NCBI GenBank assembly: GCA_905221605.1
Contig: CAJNDS010002509.1
Span: 1-64,000 of the forward strand
DNA: 64,000 nucleotides
From: Symbiodinium natans
Taxonomy: Eukaryota; Sar; Dinophyceae; Suessiales; Symbiodiniaceae
Reading direction: 5' to 3'
Program-made: the position numbers and the translations under genes
Shown: positions 1-13,732 of the stretch, in pieces
Position numbering within the stretch: the first letter of the stretch is position 1
Layout: the number at the start of each line of letters is the position of its first letter
Notes under the pieces: model-generated
The model's input: only the letters and a program-made list of their open reading frames with translations
Databases searched by the model: none
Told to the model about the DNA's origin: nothing

Positions 1-3000
1 CACAACTGCGTCGAGAGATTGTCACACGGCCGGTGGGACGTGGAAATTGCGCAAGAGTCGTCTTCGTGTATTGTGAGCCCAGTGAAATGATTCTGCCGAT
101 AAAGAATGTATCGCCCAGGCCCCTCAAAGCCTTGCGCAGGACGAATGGAGTACCTTCCGGTGGCTCTCATGACAAACTGCGCAATAGCAATTGATGACTT
201 ACTGTTGATTTCTTTCTTGTTCATGCCAAGTCACCCCAGGGGTGCTACCATGCGGTTGCCATCTTTCAAGACGAAAAATGGGCCATGGCCTGCGTAAGGG
301 ACCTTGACCCCCACGGCCCGCAAAGCGTCCACCAGGCAAACGTCCCGAAACCGCGGTTCGCCTTTGGAGTCAAGGGAAGATCACGAAGCAAAACTATGGC
401 AGCTACGCGCCTGTAGTCCGGACGCTATGTTTCTTTACCACAATTGCGCTTCTCTAGACCACAGGTACACGTGTGTGGCCTGCTTGCAACAGGGACATCG
501 GCACGGCGGCTGTCTTGGCCGATCTTTTCTGACTCTGAGCCAGGCCGAACATGATTTTCTCCAAAAGCTGCTGCTGCCTGCGAGATGGCGAGAAGCACCA
601 ACTTTGGATGTGCCGCGTTTAAGCTTGCGCCGGCCTGCTCAGAACCAGTTTTCTCAAATGAGGCATCTTCTTGGGCCCGCATTTCCTGCCGAAGCTTACA
701 ACACTACCACCATATAGGTAACGCCAATCTCAGACGCGGTTTTTGTGATCTCTTGACACTGCTATGTCACACAACCATCCTCATCTGCTGAGCGCAAACG
801 CAGCTGAAGGTCCTCGGCGGACGCCACTCCGGCTTGACTTTCACGGTCGCCGTGCTTCGCAGCCTGTCAGCGACACCAGCTCGGCGGCACGCCAAGCTTC
901 TTGCCGAGGTGAACCCGGGCTCTCCCTGGCTTTCAAAAGTTGGATGGACTTACGAAGTTCGTTCTCTCATACATATGAACTTGTTTGAGAGATTATTTCA
1001 CAGACTAAGGCGCAGGACTCTGGCGCGTCGCGGCGCTTGTCTTCGAGGAGGTTCTGCAGTCCCGCGCGCTTGTGGAAGGTGTCGACAAGGGCGCTGCCTG
1101 ACTGAAAGGTAATACTGCAAGTTTGGCGACGTCTTAACCTGGAACACGACCACCTTTGCCTGCAAGTCGACGACCGAATTGCCTGACTGGAAGGTAAAAC
1201 TGCAAGTTCAGCATTGTCTTAAGCTGAATGCGAACACATTTGCCCAGCAACACAGGTACAGATGCGACTTGGTCCTGCACGCCACACAGGAGGTGTCTGC
1301 CGCGCAGGCAATGCCATGCATGACAGGTCCCGGGACAAAGGCCTCGAATGTTGCTGACAGCTGCTGCTTGACTGAACATGAGCGAGATCTGTCATTTGTT
1401 CATTCGTTCGACTCCCCAATAAAATCTTGCGACTCTTCGGAGGCCGCCGACTTCTCCTGGGACTCACTCTCGTCCTTGGCCATCATCTCCTGGGACCTGA
1501 CTTACTCTTTCATTTGAAAGTTTTGGAGTAGAGCACGAAGTGAAGTTCTGCAGTCCCACGCGCTTGTGGACGGCGTCGACGAGGGCGCTGCCTGACTGAA
1601 AGGTCAATTTGCAAGTTTGGCGTCGTCTTAACCTGGAATACGACCACCTTTGCCTGCGAGTCGACAAGCGCATTGCCTGACTGGAAGGTAATACTGCAAG
1701 TTCAGTATTGTCTTAAGATGAACGTGAACACGTTTGCCCAGCAACACAGGTGCATGTGCGACTCGGTCCTGCGCACCACACAGGAGGTGTCTGCCGCGCA
1801 GGCAATGCCGTGCATGACAGGTCATGGGACAAAGGCCTCGAATGTTGCTGACAGCTGCTGCTTGACTGAACATGAGCGAGATCTGTCATTTGTTCATTCG
1901 TTCGACTCCCAAATAAAATCTTGCGACTCTTCGGAGGCCGCCGAATTTTCCTGGGACTCACTCTCGTCCTTGGCCATCATCTCCTCGGACCTGACATACT
2001 CTATCATTGGAAAGTTTTGGAGTAGAGCAGCATGAAGACTCGTCACCGATCTAAGAGTCGAGCGAAGTTGGCTTGAAGGGGATCTCACGAGGCCCTCTTG
2101 CTTTGCGTCGATGCTTGCGGTTGAAGGGGTCTTCTCGATGCCAAAACCCTAACCTCTCGGGACTTTGGCCCATTTTCTTCTCCTTGCAGGGGTTTTCCTT
2201 TGTGTAGGGCTCATCGGGCGGGACCTCCTTTCGTCGTCGTCGTCGTCGTCCCCCGAAGCTCGGCTGGAGGACGAAGCCAAACCGCTTTCCTCCAGCCATG
2301 TGGCCTGACGACTTGCTGGTAACCAGAGGCACCAAAGGCAGCCAATTGTCGGCATTGTCTTGGGTGCGCAATGGGAATCCGGACACAGTCGAATGCGTTG
2401 GCGCGCCAGCGCCTAAGCAGACAATTTGAGTTTTAAGGCTGTGGACATGCTGCCAAGCCTTGCGCAGCCGGCCGTCTACATGAGGTAGTATTGCGCTGCT
2501 GCAAGCACTCGACTTCGGCTGCATTCCTCTACTCTACTTGTCCTTGCACTGCGGGCTACTTGGGTTGGGCCATGCGTATCTTGGATACTGCCTGTGGAGA
2601 TCAACACCATCCCCTGCTGCACTGCGTTATTGCCGCAGGCTAGCCTCAAGAAGTTTGGAGCAATCAAGACCACGGGACTCTTGCGCAATGGAAGGAGGCG
2701 TGTGCTTGAAGACGAGGGCGGCGTCGGCGAAGTAGAATCTTACAAGAACTGACTTCCGGGATTAGTGCATCACTTACTGATCGCTAGCCAGGCAGCGCTC
2801 GGCTAACGGTCTTAGCGGCTGCTTGCCCAGGACTTCGGCAAACGTGCCTCACATTTACTAGGCGGGGCACTGTCTCAGGGACGCATCACGGAGATTTGCC
2901 ACAGTGAAGCGCTAACTTTGGTCCAAATAACGACGCGGCAAGGCTTCGCTCAAGAGACCGTTGGCCAATGGCTCCCGACGAAGCATGTTCTCCACTACGG

Positions 3001-4120
3001 CGGCAATGGGTCCTCGATGTTGCAGCAAATATTCCACATACCGAATATATGGTCAGCAACGGGTCTAAGTCCGCACCGCTGCACCAAAAATGAAGCTGAG
3101 GCTGCAACGCTTCAACGTGATGCTGGTAAGCTGCAACAAAATTGTTCTACCGAAGATGACCTCCATGTTGCGAGGGATTACCTCGGCGGGCGCACGCTCC
3201 TACAAATATCTCTTACTGTGGAAGCATTCCGTATACTCGCGCGCTCAACGTTTCAGCCGGAAAGCGTCAACAGGTAGAGGTAGAAGATGGCAAAGGCGCG
3301 TTCTAAGCTGAGAGCCGAAAGCTTCCATGTAAGGTAGTTCTACCTGGAATCAAAAACTGGTCGTAGAGTTGCTACGGAGCTGGCTCTTGGCAGGTTCCGG
3401 TCAGAGAAGGCAGAAGCCGCGCCAGAGTGAAACATCCTGTTGTTCAACATGGTCTGCTGCTATCCAACAGGCAACGTCAAGCGCGTCATCGTCAACAGCT
3501 CGCTATGCACGAACACCTTTTTCTTTGGATAGTTTGGGGCTCTGTTTTGAAAGTTTGCACCGACAGGGTCTACAAACCTGTCTATAGCTGCCATACACCC
3601 TGCCATATCGTTCGGGCAGGGCTTTTTTAACATCCCGAATTGGCTCTCTTTGGACCCGGTTCCTGTCCTGCCCTGGGCACATATTTACGTCGCGTTCTCT
3701 CTCTAACTCTCTGGTCCTCCACCCTCGCTTCCTTCGCGTGACATACGAAGTGGCCGAGGACAGCTCCGTGAATCTCTACTGCGCCAGCGCTATGCCCTCT
3801 ACAAACTCAAGACTACGCCACATATGGTCGCCTAATGACGGACCTCACTCCAAGCAATCAGTCGAGGACCTCCATGGAGGCGGTACTACAGTGACTCGTC
3901 GCATCGCGCACGCTGCCACCTTCACAGATGGTGTTCCTGGTCCGGGCGGTGCAGAATTGGAAGGAGGTGTAGCAGCCTAGCCCTTCTATCTGCTATTGAT
4001 AGGTTCGACTGCACGAGCTTGCCCTTACCGAATCCTTTGCCCTTCCCTTTGCCTTTGCCCTTATCCTCACCTTTACCCTTTTGGTAAGTGGTGAAAAGGG
4101 CTGTTTTGGCTGCATAGGCT
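1..4120. other. Region with no recognisable gene
   Basis: No conserved domain, splice-consistent exon set or RNA gene could be recognised. The open frames present (for example + 304-717, - 2051-2524, + 2918-3277, + 3738-3980) are short, overlap one another on both strands and match no family I know. The - strand frame at 2051-2524 ends in a basic, lysine/arginine-rich stretch that could be an exon but cannot be supported. Base composition is more even than in the telomere-repeat-rich DNA to the right. It also contains a 494-bp tandem duplication, listed separately, and a short CCCTTTGCC-type run near 4025-4080. Confidence 0.5.
1051..2034. repeat. 494-bp tandem duplication, two units
   Basis: The sequence beginning at the CTGCAGTCCC near 1054 recurs at 1548, an offset of 494 bp, and the similarity continues to about 2034 with scattered substitutions. 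Each unit also contains an internal diverged repeat: the segment starting TGCCTGACTGAAAGGTAATACT recurs about 95 bp later as TGCCTGACTGGAAGGTAAA. Both units carry a related + strand frame (1179-1517 and 1673-2035) containing NVADSCCLTEHERDLSF. Conservation of that frame could mean coding sequence, but the product is unknown and the frames may simply reflect the duplication. Confidence 0.8.
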
Positions 4121-4149
4121 AGCTGTGTGGCTTCAGCACACAGGCCTAC

Positions 4150-6190
4150 CTACGTGCACTTGCACTGAGCGCATGCCTTCCAAACCCTACACCTGAACCC
4201 TCGACATCACAGTCTCGCGTCAGCAACGATGCAATGAGCTGGCTGTCGTCAGATTCTTTCTCATGACTCTGCGTTCTGAGCTCACGTACACGCAGCTCCC
4301 GCGAGCATGCCTTCCAAACCCTAAACCTGAAGCCTGACATCATGGTCTTGTTTCAGCAATGATGCAATAATCTGGCGGTTGCCCGGTCGGATGCCTTCCA
4401 AACCCTAAACCGAAACCCTGGACATCACGGTCTTGCATCATTAATAATCTGGCAGTTGCCAGGTCCCGCCTACACGCAGCTCCCACGAGCGTGCCTTCCA
4501 AACCCTAAACCTAGAGCCTGGCATCACGGTCTTGCCTCAGCAATGATGCAATAATCTGGCTGCTGCCCGGTCGCATGCCTTCCAAACCCTAAACCTCAAG
4601 CCTGACATCATGGTCTTGCCTCAGCAATGATGCAATAATCTGGCTGTTGTCAGGTCGCATGTCTCTTGCGTCAGCAACGATGCAATAATCTGGCTGTCGT
4701 CAGGTCCTTTCTCATGGCTCGTTCTGAGCTCACCTACACGCAGCTCCCGCGAGACTGCCTTCCAAACCATAACCCAAAGCCTGACATCATGGTCTTGTTT
4801 CAGCAATGATGCAATAATCTGGCTGTTGCCCGGTCGGATGCCTTACAAACCCTACTCCAAACCCTAAACCTAAAGCCTGACATCATGGTCTTGTTTCAGC
4901 AAGGATGCAATAATCTGGCTGTTGCCCGGTCGGATGCCTTACAGACCCTAAACCGAGACTCTAGACATCGCGGTCTGGCATGGTCTTGTTTCAGCAATGA
5001 TGCAATAATCTGGCTGTTGCCCGGTCGTATGCCTTACAAACCCTACTCCAAACCCTAAACCTAAAGCCTGACATCATGGTCTTGTTTCAGCAATCATGCA
5101 AGAATCTGGCTGTTGCCCGGTCGGATGCCTTACAAACCCTACTCCAAACCCTAAACCTAAAGCCTGACATCATGGTTTTGTTTCAGCAATCATGCAATAA
5201 TCTGGCTGTTGCCCGGTCGGATGCCTTACAGACCCTAAACCGAACCTCTAGACATCGCGGTCTTGCGTGGTCTTGCATCAGCAGTGATGCAAAAACCAAC
5301 CCTTGCAGCACAGATGCGTGGAAGTTTATGTGACTGGCAAGAAAATGAGGTGTTATATGATTCCCCCAGCATGAAAGCTGCAGCGAATGCTGCAACTGCA
5401 AATGCCAAACCCTAAACCGAAACCCTAGAAATCAGGGTCTTGCATCAGCAATAATCTGGCTGTTGCCAGGTCCCACCTACACGCAGCTCCCACGGGCGTG
5501 TCTTCCAAACCCTAAACCTAGAGCCTGACATCACGGTCTTGCCTCAGCAACGATGCAATAATCTGGTTGCTGCCCGGTCGCATGCCTTCCAAACCCTAAA
5601 CCTCAAGCCTGACATCATGGTCTTGCCTCAGCAATGATGCAATAATCTGGCTGTTGTCAGGTCGCATGTCTCTTGCGTCAGCAACGATGCAATAATCTGG
5701 CTGTCGTCAGGTCCTTTCTCATGGCTCGTTCTGAGCTCACCTACACGCAGCTCCCGCGAGACTGCCTTCCAAACCATAGCCCAAAGCCTGACATCATGGT
5801 CTTGTTTCATAAATGATGCAATAATCTGGCTGCTGCCCAATCGGATCGCGGTCTGGCATGGTCTTGTTTCAGCAATGATGCAATGATCTGGCTGTTGCCC
5901 GGTCGGATGCCTTACAAACCCTACTCCAAACCCTAAACCTAAAGCCTGACATCATGGTCTTGTTTCAGCAATCATGCAATAATCTGGCTGTTGCCCGGTC
6001 GGATGCCTTACAGACCCTAAACCGAAACTCTAGACATCGCGGTCTTGCATGGTCTTGCATCAGCAGTGATGCAAAAACCAACCCTTGCAGCACAGATGCA
6101 TGGAAGTTTATGTGACTGGCAAGAAAATGAGGTGTTATATGGTTCCCCCAGGATGAAAGCTGCAGCGAATGCTGCAAATGCAAATGCGGC
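4150..6190. repeat. Satellite with telomere-like core and ~1-kb higher-order repeat
   Basis: Degenerate units of roughly 75-115 bp run head to tail. Each contains CCTTCCAAACCCTAAACC or CCTTACAAACCCTA, then a CTGACATCATGGTCTTG block, then GATGCAATAATCTGGCTG. A larger period is also visible: the block around 4530-4780 recurs at 5540-5780 (offset about 1007 bp), and the block at 5287-5400 recurs at 6069-6180. The CCCTAAAC heptad in the monomer suggests the satellite arose by amplifying a segment that already held a telomere-like tract. Open frames here are repeat artefacts. Confidence 0.85.
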
Positions 6191-6419
6191 TGCAATGTCT
6201 GCAGACAAACATCGCCGTGTGTCGGCGTATACTGAGAGCATCAGTTCTGGAGACAAGCACATGACTCCCTGGCTTGGACACTGTGTGTAGAAAAACGGAC
6301 AAGGAGTTACAAACTCTTTTTCCCCAGCAACATGATGAAGTCTGACACCGATCTGGCATGCATTGTCAACCAGAAGGGCCAAGTGATCTGGGTTTAGCTT
6401 GGGCTTGATGGGATGAATG

Positions 6420-8050
6420 ATTCACACGAGCAAGCCTTCAGGGTGTGCAGGGTTTTGGGTTTAGGGTTAAGGGGTCAGGGTTTATAGGGTTTGGGGTTTA
6501 GGGTTTAGGTGGAGGTTTGTGGATCGTTATAAGCCGGTGGTTCAGGGTTTTAATATTACAGGGTTTAGGGATATAGGTAAACGTAGTAGAGAAGCCATAC
6601 TTTGCCCTACCCATCAAGCCTCAGCCCTAAACCCTACCTCTGACTAGGTGAGCTTAAGGTTTAGAAAGCAACCAGAGCTGCGGTATCGGGTTTCGGGTGT
6701 AGGTTTTGCTTTGACTTAAAAAACACAGAGGGGTTATAGGGGGGATGCTACTGGCAAGGAACTGTGAGTGTGAGGCAGGTTTCTTTGTGGTCGTGTCCCC
6801 AAAGGACTTTCCAAAATGTACAAGAAGCGGTTCACTCAGACACCAAATGAATATTAACCCGAAACCCTAAACTCTAAACCCTAGAACCTGAAACCCTAAC
6901 CCACGAACCCATCTGGACTCTTGCAGTAACCCTAAACCCTAAACCCCAAACCCTAGCCCTGCGTCACGGATCAGCTGCGCTTCGAGCTCCAGCGGAAGAA
7001 GGTAGGCTCCGGTCGCGGCCCTGATGCAGCTACCGGGCTCTTTTAGGGTTTAGGGTTTAGGGTTTAGGGTTTAGGGTCTGGGGTTTGTCATCGTGCCAGC
7101 TGACGTTCAGAGTCTGGGTTCAAAAAGGGTCTGGGGTTTGGGTTTAGGGTTTGGGGTGTAAAGTTTCGGGCTGTCGGTTTAGGGTTTAGGGTTTGGGGTT
7201 TAGAGTTTCGACTCTCACACTGGCGCAGTTTCGGCCTTAAAAAGGCTGCTCTAGGAAAGCCCTAGCCAATCGAGGCCCCAACCCCTGCTGTAAGTTCCCA
7301 GCCCAAGTCTTGAGCTCAACTCTCCTAAGAAGGTAAGCTAAAACGAAAACTCTTTTGCAGAGGCCCTTCCCCTATTGCGGGGGCCATGATCCATAAAGCA
7401 AAAGAGCACGAAAAAACGTACCCAAGCGGCTTTTAACCTCAACCCACAGATTAGAGCTGGGGCGATTCAGGCTGTCTTCATCGGCGGCTCAGAAGCCGTT
7501 GAGTTTCGGAACCTTTGATGTGGGAAAAATACGCCAAACCCGAAACCCGAAACCCGAACCCCAGGGTAGATAAGGCGCGGGTTGTGAGGATCCCATGAGC
7601 CTCGATGTCCGAGATCGTGCAGGACGGCCACATCCCGGCGTTGGCCGTTGGCGGGCATCGCCGAACCCCCCCCCCCTCTAACAGTTTAGGGTTTAAAGTT
7701 CAGGGAAACCTTTAGCGTTTAGGGTAGGGGTGGAGTGTTTGTGAGTTACTTAAGGCCCAAGCCCCAAAGATCTTCTGGGGTTTAGGGTATCAATGACTTA
7801 GGATTTTGGGCTGGGGCTTTAAGCTGTAGACAGGACCAGGCCCTAAACATCGAAATATCCGAGGGTGTAGGGCCGAGGTTTTGTTGGGGCTTCAATACCT
7901 GCGCAGAACCTTTTAGGTTTTCAGGGCCCCTAGATCGGCTTCTTTCGGGCGACTGTCAAGCCCAAGATCCTGGGGCGCGGCCGCTGATTCGCCACTACTA
8001 TAGTACTACTGTCACTACTGCAAATACTCGTAATGCTGTTCTGTATAAGT
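6420..8050. repeat. Degenerate telomere-like DNA, both orientations
   Basis: Imperfect TTTAGGG runs (6455-6510, 7042-7075, 7140-7205) and CCCTAAA runs (6860-6958) alternate with unique sequence and decayed heptads. No gene or exon was recognised. The short unique pieces, such as 6960-7030, have higher GC and could be isolated exons, but nothing in them is recognisable. Confidence 0.6.
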
Positions 8051-8069
8051 CATGCACGAGGGACCTCTG

Positions 8070-8285
8070 GTTGAACTGGTTAACAACACTCTTTTTAAAC
8101 CAATTGGTTGAACTGGTTGAACTCGCTGAAAACCTCTCTTTTTTTCAACCAGTTCAACGGGTTCAACCACTTGGAATTTGCAAGCAACGTCTCCTTAGGT
8201 TTTTGCTAACAGAATGGTTCCAAAAATCTCAAATCGCAAGCAGTGTCCCCCAGAGGTTTTCAACCATTTCAACCGTTTCAACCAT
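8070..8285. repeat. Outlying GGTTGAA / TTCAACC foldback repeats
   Basis: GGTTGAACTGGTT repeats near 8070-8125 face TTCAACCAGTTCAAC repeats at 8136-8170 and TTTCAACCATTTCAACC repeats at 8258-8285. They are diverged relatives of the large array at 11.0-13.4 kb and include the same AAACCTCTCTTTTT spacer near 8130. Confidence 0.75.
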
Positions 8286-8494
8286 TTCAACCCATTCTTG
8301 CCTTGCTATAGTCGGGGGTTGGAGTTTTTTTTGTGACATCAAAGGCAAACAAAGCCAAAACGCAAAACCGCGATGAGCAATGCCTTGTTTTGAGACACGG
8401 GCATTTCCAAACAAAAACAAAACAAACTGAGAGAGAGGCAAAAACAAAAGCCGACAAAGTTTCGCAGGATTAGAAACCCTTCAACCTAGACCTT

Positions 8495-9355
<861 letters not shown>

Positions 9356-9359
9356 GAAA

Positions 9360-10005
9360 ACTAATAAAAAAACTTGTGCTAAAGTAAGGACAAAAGCAGT
9401 TTTGTAGCTATAGCGGCGCGGAAGCAGACTAAAACAAAATAAATTGGGGTGCGGCATTGAGACGTAGGAGAGTATGGTGTGTTTTTGTCATTTTTTGGGA
9501 ATGATACCGCGGTTTCTGGGTATTCTTTTCTCCTGCATCTGCAGGCATGCTCACGTACCGTTTTTTATTGGATTTTATACTACACGGGCCCCAAAAATTG
9601 GTCAATTTCTGCGATTTTTTACTATGTCCGCGGTAGGATTTTTGAGCAAATTTTCAGTTTTTGCTGATTCTAAGCGAAAAAAGTACAGAGTCAGCGTGAT
9701 TTCAGACTTTTGGGAATCTATGAAAAAGCCTATTTTTTGGTCCGAAACGGCCTCGCGCAAAAGCTGGCAGCGAGGCGAGCCTGTCCAAAAATCGGTTATC
9801 CGGCTTCAAAACGACTCCCCGCCGCTGTTTTCCGAAATTGCAAGAACTCAGTTTGATGGAAAATGCTATTACTGTGGCTTAGGATTGTTTTGTCGGCTAG
9901 TAGCCTCCGGGCCGTTGCTTCCCACCGCAGTCCAAAAAGTCCTAAGCGATAGGATGGCCTCTTGGCCTTTGCTTCCCACCGCAGCCCCAAAAATCAAGTT
10001 TTGCA
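9360..10005. other. Unassigned unique spacer
   Basis: AT-richer unique DNA between the microsatellite and the 49-bp minisatellite. A + strand frame (9474-10127) is open for 217 codons but runs on into the minisatellite and resembles no known protein. A short inverted motif recurs near 9890-9990 (CTTCCCACCGCAG appears twice, at about 9918 and 9970), indicating a local ~57-bp duplication. No gene is claimed. Confidence 0.5.
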
Positions 10006-10007
10006 AC

Positions 10008-10650
10008 TCCCCGAAGCACGAGGGATTAGAGGCCCCTCACTCCCACCCTGGGACCCCTCCCCGAAGCACAAGGATTAGAGCCCCCTCACTCCCACCCTGG
10101 GACCCTTCCCCGAAGCACGAGGATTAGAGGCGCCTCACTCCCACCCTGGGACCCTTCCCCGAAGCACGAGGATTAGAGCCCCCTCACTCCCACCCTGGAA
10201 CCCCTCCCCGAAGCACAAGGATTAGAGCCCCCTCACTCCCACCCTGGGACCCCTCCCCGAAGCACAAGGATTAGAGCCCCCTCACTCCCACCCTGGGACC
10301 CCTCCCCGAAGCACAAGGATTAGAGCCCCCTCACTCCCACCCTGGGACCCCTGCCCGAAGCACAAGGATTAGAGCCCCCTCACTCCCACCCTGGGACCCC
10401 CGCCCGAAGCACAAGGATCCCCTCACTCAATTATGAGACCCCTCCCCGAAGCACGAGGCTTAGAGGCCCCTCACTCCCACCCTGGCACCCCTCCCCGAAG
10501 CACAAGGATTAGCCCCCCCTCACTCCCACCCTGCAACCCCTCCCCGAAGCACGAGGATTAGAAGCCCCTCACTCCCAGCCTGGGATCCCACCCTGGGACC
10601 CCTCCCCGAAGCACGAAGGATTCGAGCCCTTTACTCCCACCCTAAGCCCC
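10008..10650. repeat. 49-bp minisatellite, about 12-13 units
   Basis: Units read CCCCGAAGCACAAGGATTAG followed by AGCCCCCTCACTCCCACCCT and GGGACCCCT. Variants alternate CACGAGG with CACAAGG and TAGAGGCC with TAGAGCCC. Later units decay and one near 10418-10440 is truncated. There are no CRISPR-like unique spacers; the units are contiguous. Confidence 0.93.
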
Positions 10651-10865
10651 CCTTCGGAAGCATGAGGGATTGGCGGCTTCTGAGCACACTCGGCCCGGAG
10701 GCGGCGGTTCCGGAGCGCATACATTTTTAAAAACCTATCGTGCGAGAAATGTGTTCGGAGGTTTTTGTTGCAAAGCGCTCGGCCATGTTTCCCTTGCAAA
10801 GGTGTGGCTCGGCCTTGGTTCTTGGTTCAGCTGCGAGTGCTGCAAATTGAAAAATTTCTGCGTTT

Positions 10866-10990
10866 GCAGAGGCGGAAATACTGTCAATCACAGCATTTCT
10901 GCGTTGCCAAAGTCTGCAAATACTGTGAATAGCGGCATTTCTGCGTTGCCACAGGCTGCAAATACTGTAAATAGCAGCATTTGCGCGTGT
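10866..10990. repeat. 44-bp repeat, three units
   Basis: Three imperfect copies of a unit containing AAATACTGTNAATNNCAGCATT and CTGCGTTGCCA end where the foldback array begins. A similar motif family (AATGCTGCATTTCATAGCATT) recurs near 16030-16200. Confidence 0.75.
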
Positions 10991-10997
10991 CCAGAGG

Positions 10998-13460
10998 GTT
11001 GAAAACCTCTCTTTTTCAACCATTTCAACCGTTTCAGCCATTTTTGAAATGGTTGAAACGGTTGAAACGGTTGAAATGGTTGAAACGGTTGAAACGGTTG
11101 AAATGGTTGAAAACCTCCTTTTTTTCAACCGTTTCAACCGTTTCAACCGTTTCAACCATTTTTGAAATGGTTGAAACGGTTGAAATGGTTGAAAACCTCT
11201 CTTTTTCAACCATTTCAACCATTTCAACCAATTGGTTGAAATGGTTGAAACGGTTGAAATGGTTGAAAACCTCTCTTTTTCAACCGTTTCAACCATTTTT
11301 GAAATGGTTGAAATGGTTGAAATGGTTGAAAACCTCTCTGTTTCAACCATTTCAACCGTTTCAACCATTTTTGAAATGGTTGAAACGGTTGAAATGGTTG
11401 AAAATCTCTCTTTTTCAACCGTTTCAACCGTTTCAACCATTTCAATCATTTCAACCAACCAATTGGTTGAAATGGTTGAAACGGTTGAAATGGTTGAAAA
11501 CCTCTCTTTTTCAACCATTTCAACCGTTTCAACCATTTTTGAATTGGTTGAAACGGTTGAAATCCTCTCTTTTTCAACCATTTCAACCGTTTCAACCATT
11601 TCAACCAATTGGTTGAAACGGTTGAAACGGTTGAAATGGTTGAAAAACTCCCTTTTTCAACCATTTCAACCGTTTCAACCATTTTTGAAATGGTTGAAAC
11701 GGTTGAAATGGTTGAAAACCTCTCTTTTTCAACCGTTTTAACCGTTTCAACCATTTCAACCAATTGGTTGAAACGGTTGAAACGGTTGAAATGGTTGAAA
11801 TGGTTGAAAACCTCTTCTTCAACCATTTCAACCGTTTCAACCATTTTTGAAATGGTTGAAACGGTTGAAATGGTTGAAACCCTCTCTTTTTCAACCGTTT
11901 CAACCGTTTCAACCATTTCAACCATTTCAACCAATTGGTTGAAACGGTTGAAACGGTTGAAACGGTTGAAATAGTTGAAATGGTTGAAAACCTCTCTTTT
12001 TCAACCGGTTCAACCGTTTCAACCATTTCAACCAATTGGTTGAAATGGTTGAAACGGTTGAAATGGTTGAAAACCTCTCTTTTTCAACCATTTCAACCGT
12101 TTCAACCCATTTTTGAATGTTGAACGGTTTGTTGATTGGCTGAAAGGTGAACCCTTCTTCTGTTCAAACCATTTCAACCGTTTCAACCATTCAACCAATT
12201 GGTTGAAACTTGGTTTTGAAACGGTTTGTTTGAATTTGTTGAAATGGTTTGAAGGACAATGGTTAAAAACTATTGTTTTCAACCATTTAAACCGTTTCAA
12301 CCATTTTGATGGTGTTGAAACGGTTGAAATGGTTGAAAATCTCTCTTTTTCAACCGTTTCAACCGTTTCAACCATTTTTGAAATGGTTGAAACGGTTGAA
12401 ATGGTTGAAAACCTCTCTTTTTCAACCATTTCAACCGTTTCAACCATTTTGAATTGGTTGAAACGGTTGAAATGGTTGAAAACCTCTCTTTTTCAACCGT
12501 TTCAACCGTTTCAACCATTTCAACCAATTGGTTGAAACGGTTGAAATGGTTGAAATGGTTGAAAACCTCTTCTTCAACCATTTCAACCGTTTCAACCATT
12601 TTTGAAATGGTTGAAACGGTTGAAATGGTTGAAACCCTCTCTTTTTCAACCGTTTCAACCGTTTCAACCATTTCAACCATTTCAACCAATTGGTTGAAAC
12701 GGTTGAAACGGTTGAAACGGTTGAAATGGTTGAAATGGTTGAAAACCTCTCTTTTTCAACCGTTTCAACCGTTTCAACCATTTCAACCAATTGGTTGAAA
12801 TGGTTGAAACGGTTGAAATGGTTGAAAACCTCTCTTTTTCAACCATTTCAACCGTTTCAACCATTTTTGAAATGGTTGAAACGGTTGAAATGGTTGAAAC
12901 CCTCTCTTTTTCAACCATTTCAACCGTTTCAACCACTTCAACCAATTGGTTGAAACGGTTGAAACGGTTGAAATGGTTGAAATGGTTAAAAACCTCTCTG
13001 TTTCAACCATTTCAACCGTTTCAACCATTTTTGAAATGGTTGAAACGGTTGAAATGGTTGAAAATCTCTCTTTTTCAACCGTTTCAACCGTTTCAACCAT
13101 TTTTGAAATGGTTGAAACGGTTGAAATGGTTGAAAACCTCTCTTTTTCAACCATTTCAACCGTTTCAACCATTTCAACCAATTGGTTGAAACGGTTGAAA
13201 TGGTTGGAATGGTTGAAAACCTCTCTTTTTCAACCGTTTCAACCATTTCAACCATTTCAACCAATTGGTTGAAATGGTTGAAACGGTTGAAAACCTCTCT
13301 GTTTCAACCATTTCAACCGTTTCAACCATTTTTGAAATGGTTGAAATGGTTGAAACGGTTGAAAACCTCTCTTTTTCAACCATTTCAACCGTTTCAACGG
13401 TTTCAACCATTTGAAGCAATTGGTTGAAGTGACTGAAATGGTTAAAACGGTTGAAAAAGA
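10998..13460. repeat. Foldback array of GGTTGAAAC/GGTTGAAAT nonamers
   Basis: About 2.4 kb in which blocks of the nonamer GGTTGAAA(C/T) alternate with blocks of its reverse complement. Blocks are joined by two kinds of junction: a TTTTTGAAA or CCAATTGGTTGAA palindrome centre, and an AAAACCTCTCTTTTTCAACC spacer. Each ~75-90 bp module can therefore form a long hairpin, and modules repeat about 25 times. A less regular island lies at 12110-12310. Translations in both strands look like low-complexity MVETVE or KWLKRLK proteins, which is a repeat artefact. Confidence 0.95.
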
Positions 13461-13494
13461 GAAAGCGTTCACATAGTACACAGAGGTCCCTCGT

Positions 13495-13637
13495 ACATAT
13501 ATATATACATACACACATATATATATAGAGAGAGAGATGTACCATATATATATATATATAGATAGATAGATATACATATATGTATATATACATACATACA
13601 CATATATGTATATATATATATAGAGAGAGAGAGAGAT
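13495..13637. repeat. TA / TACATA / GAGA microsatellite
   Basis: Runs of TATATATA, ACATACATACA, GATAGATAGATA and AGAGAGAGAG, immediately outside the 13481-13494 inverted repeat. The ATAGAGAGAGAGA(GA)GATGTACC motif occurs twice, near 13524 and 13620. Confidence 0.9.
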
Positions 13638-13732
13638 GTACCTGGACCCTCTGGGCCTTAATTACTCTCGAAGCCGAAGCCTTCCCTCTTTGGGCTGGGC
13701 TGCCTTGGAAGCCTTTTTCGACATAGGAAGTA

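Noticed and set aside
9474-10127. 217-codon + strand frame
   Set aside because: No recognised family, its end is the 49-bp minisatellite, and composition is low-complexity in its last third; openness alone is not enough.
10008-10650. Possible CRISPR array
   Set aside because: Units are contiguous and similar along their whole length with no unique spacers, no cas genes are present, and the genome is eukaryotic.
10727-13601. Many overlapping frames on both strands encoding MVETVEM, KWLKRLK or STISTVST repeats
   Set aside because: They arise from a nonamer whose length is a multiple of three and which is self-complementary between blocks; no independent coding signal.
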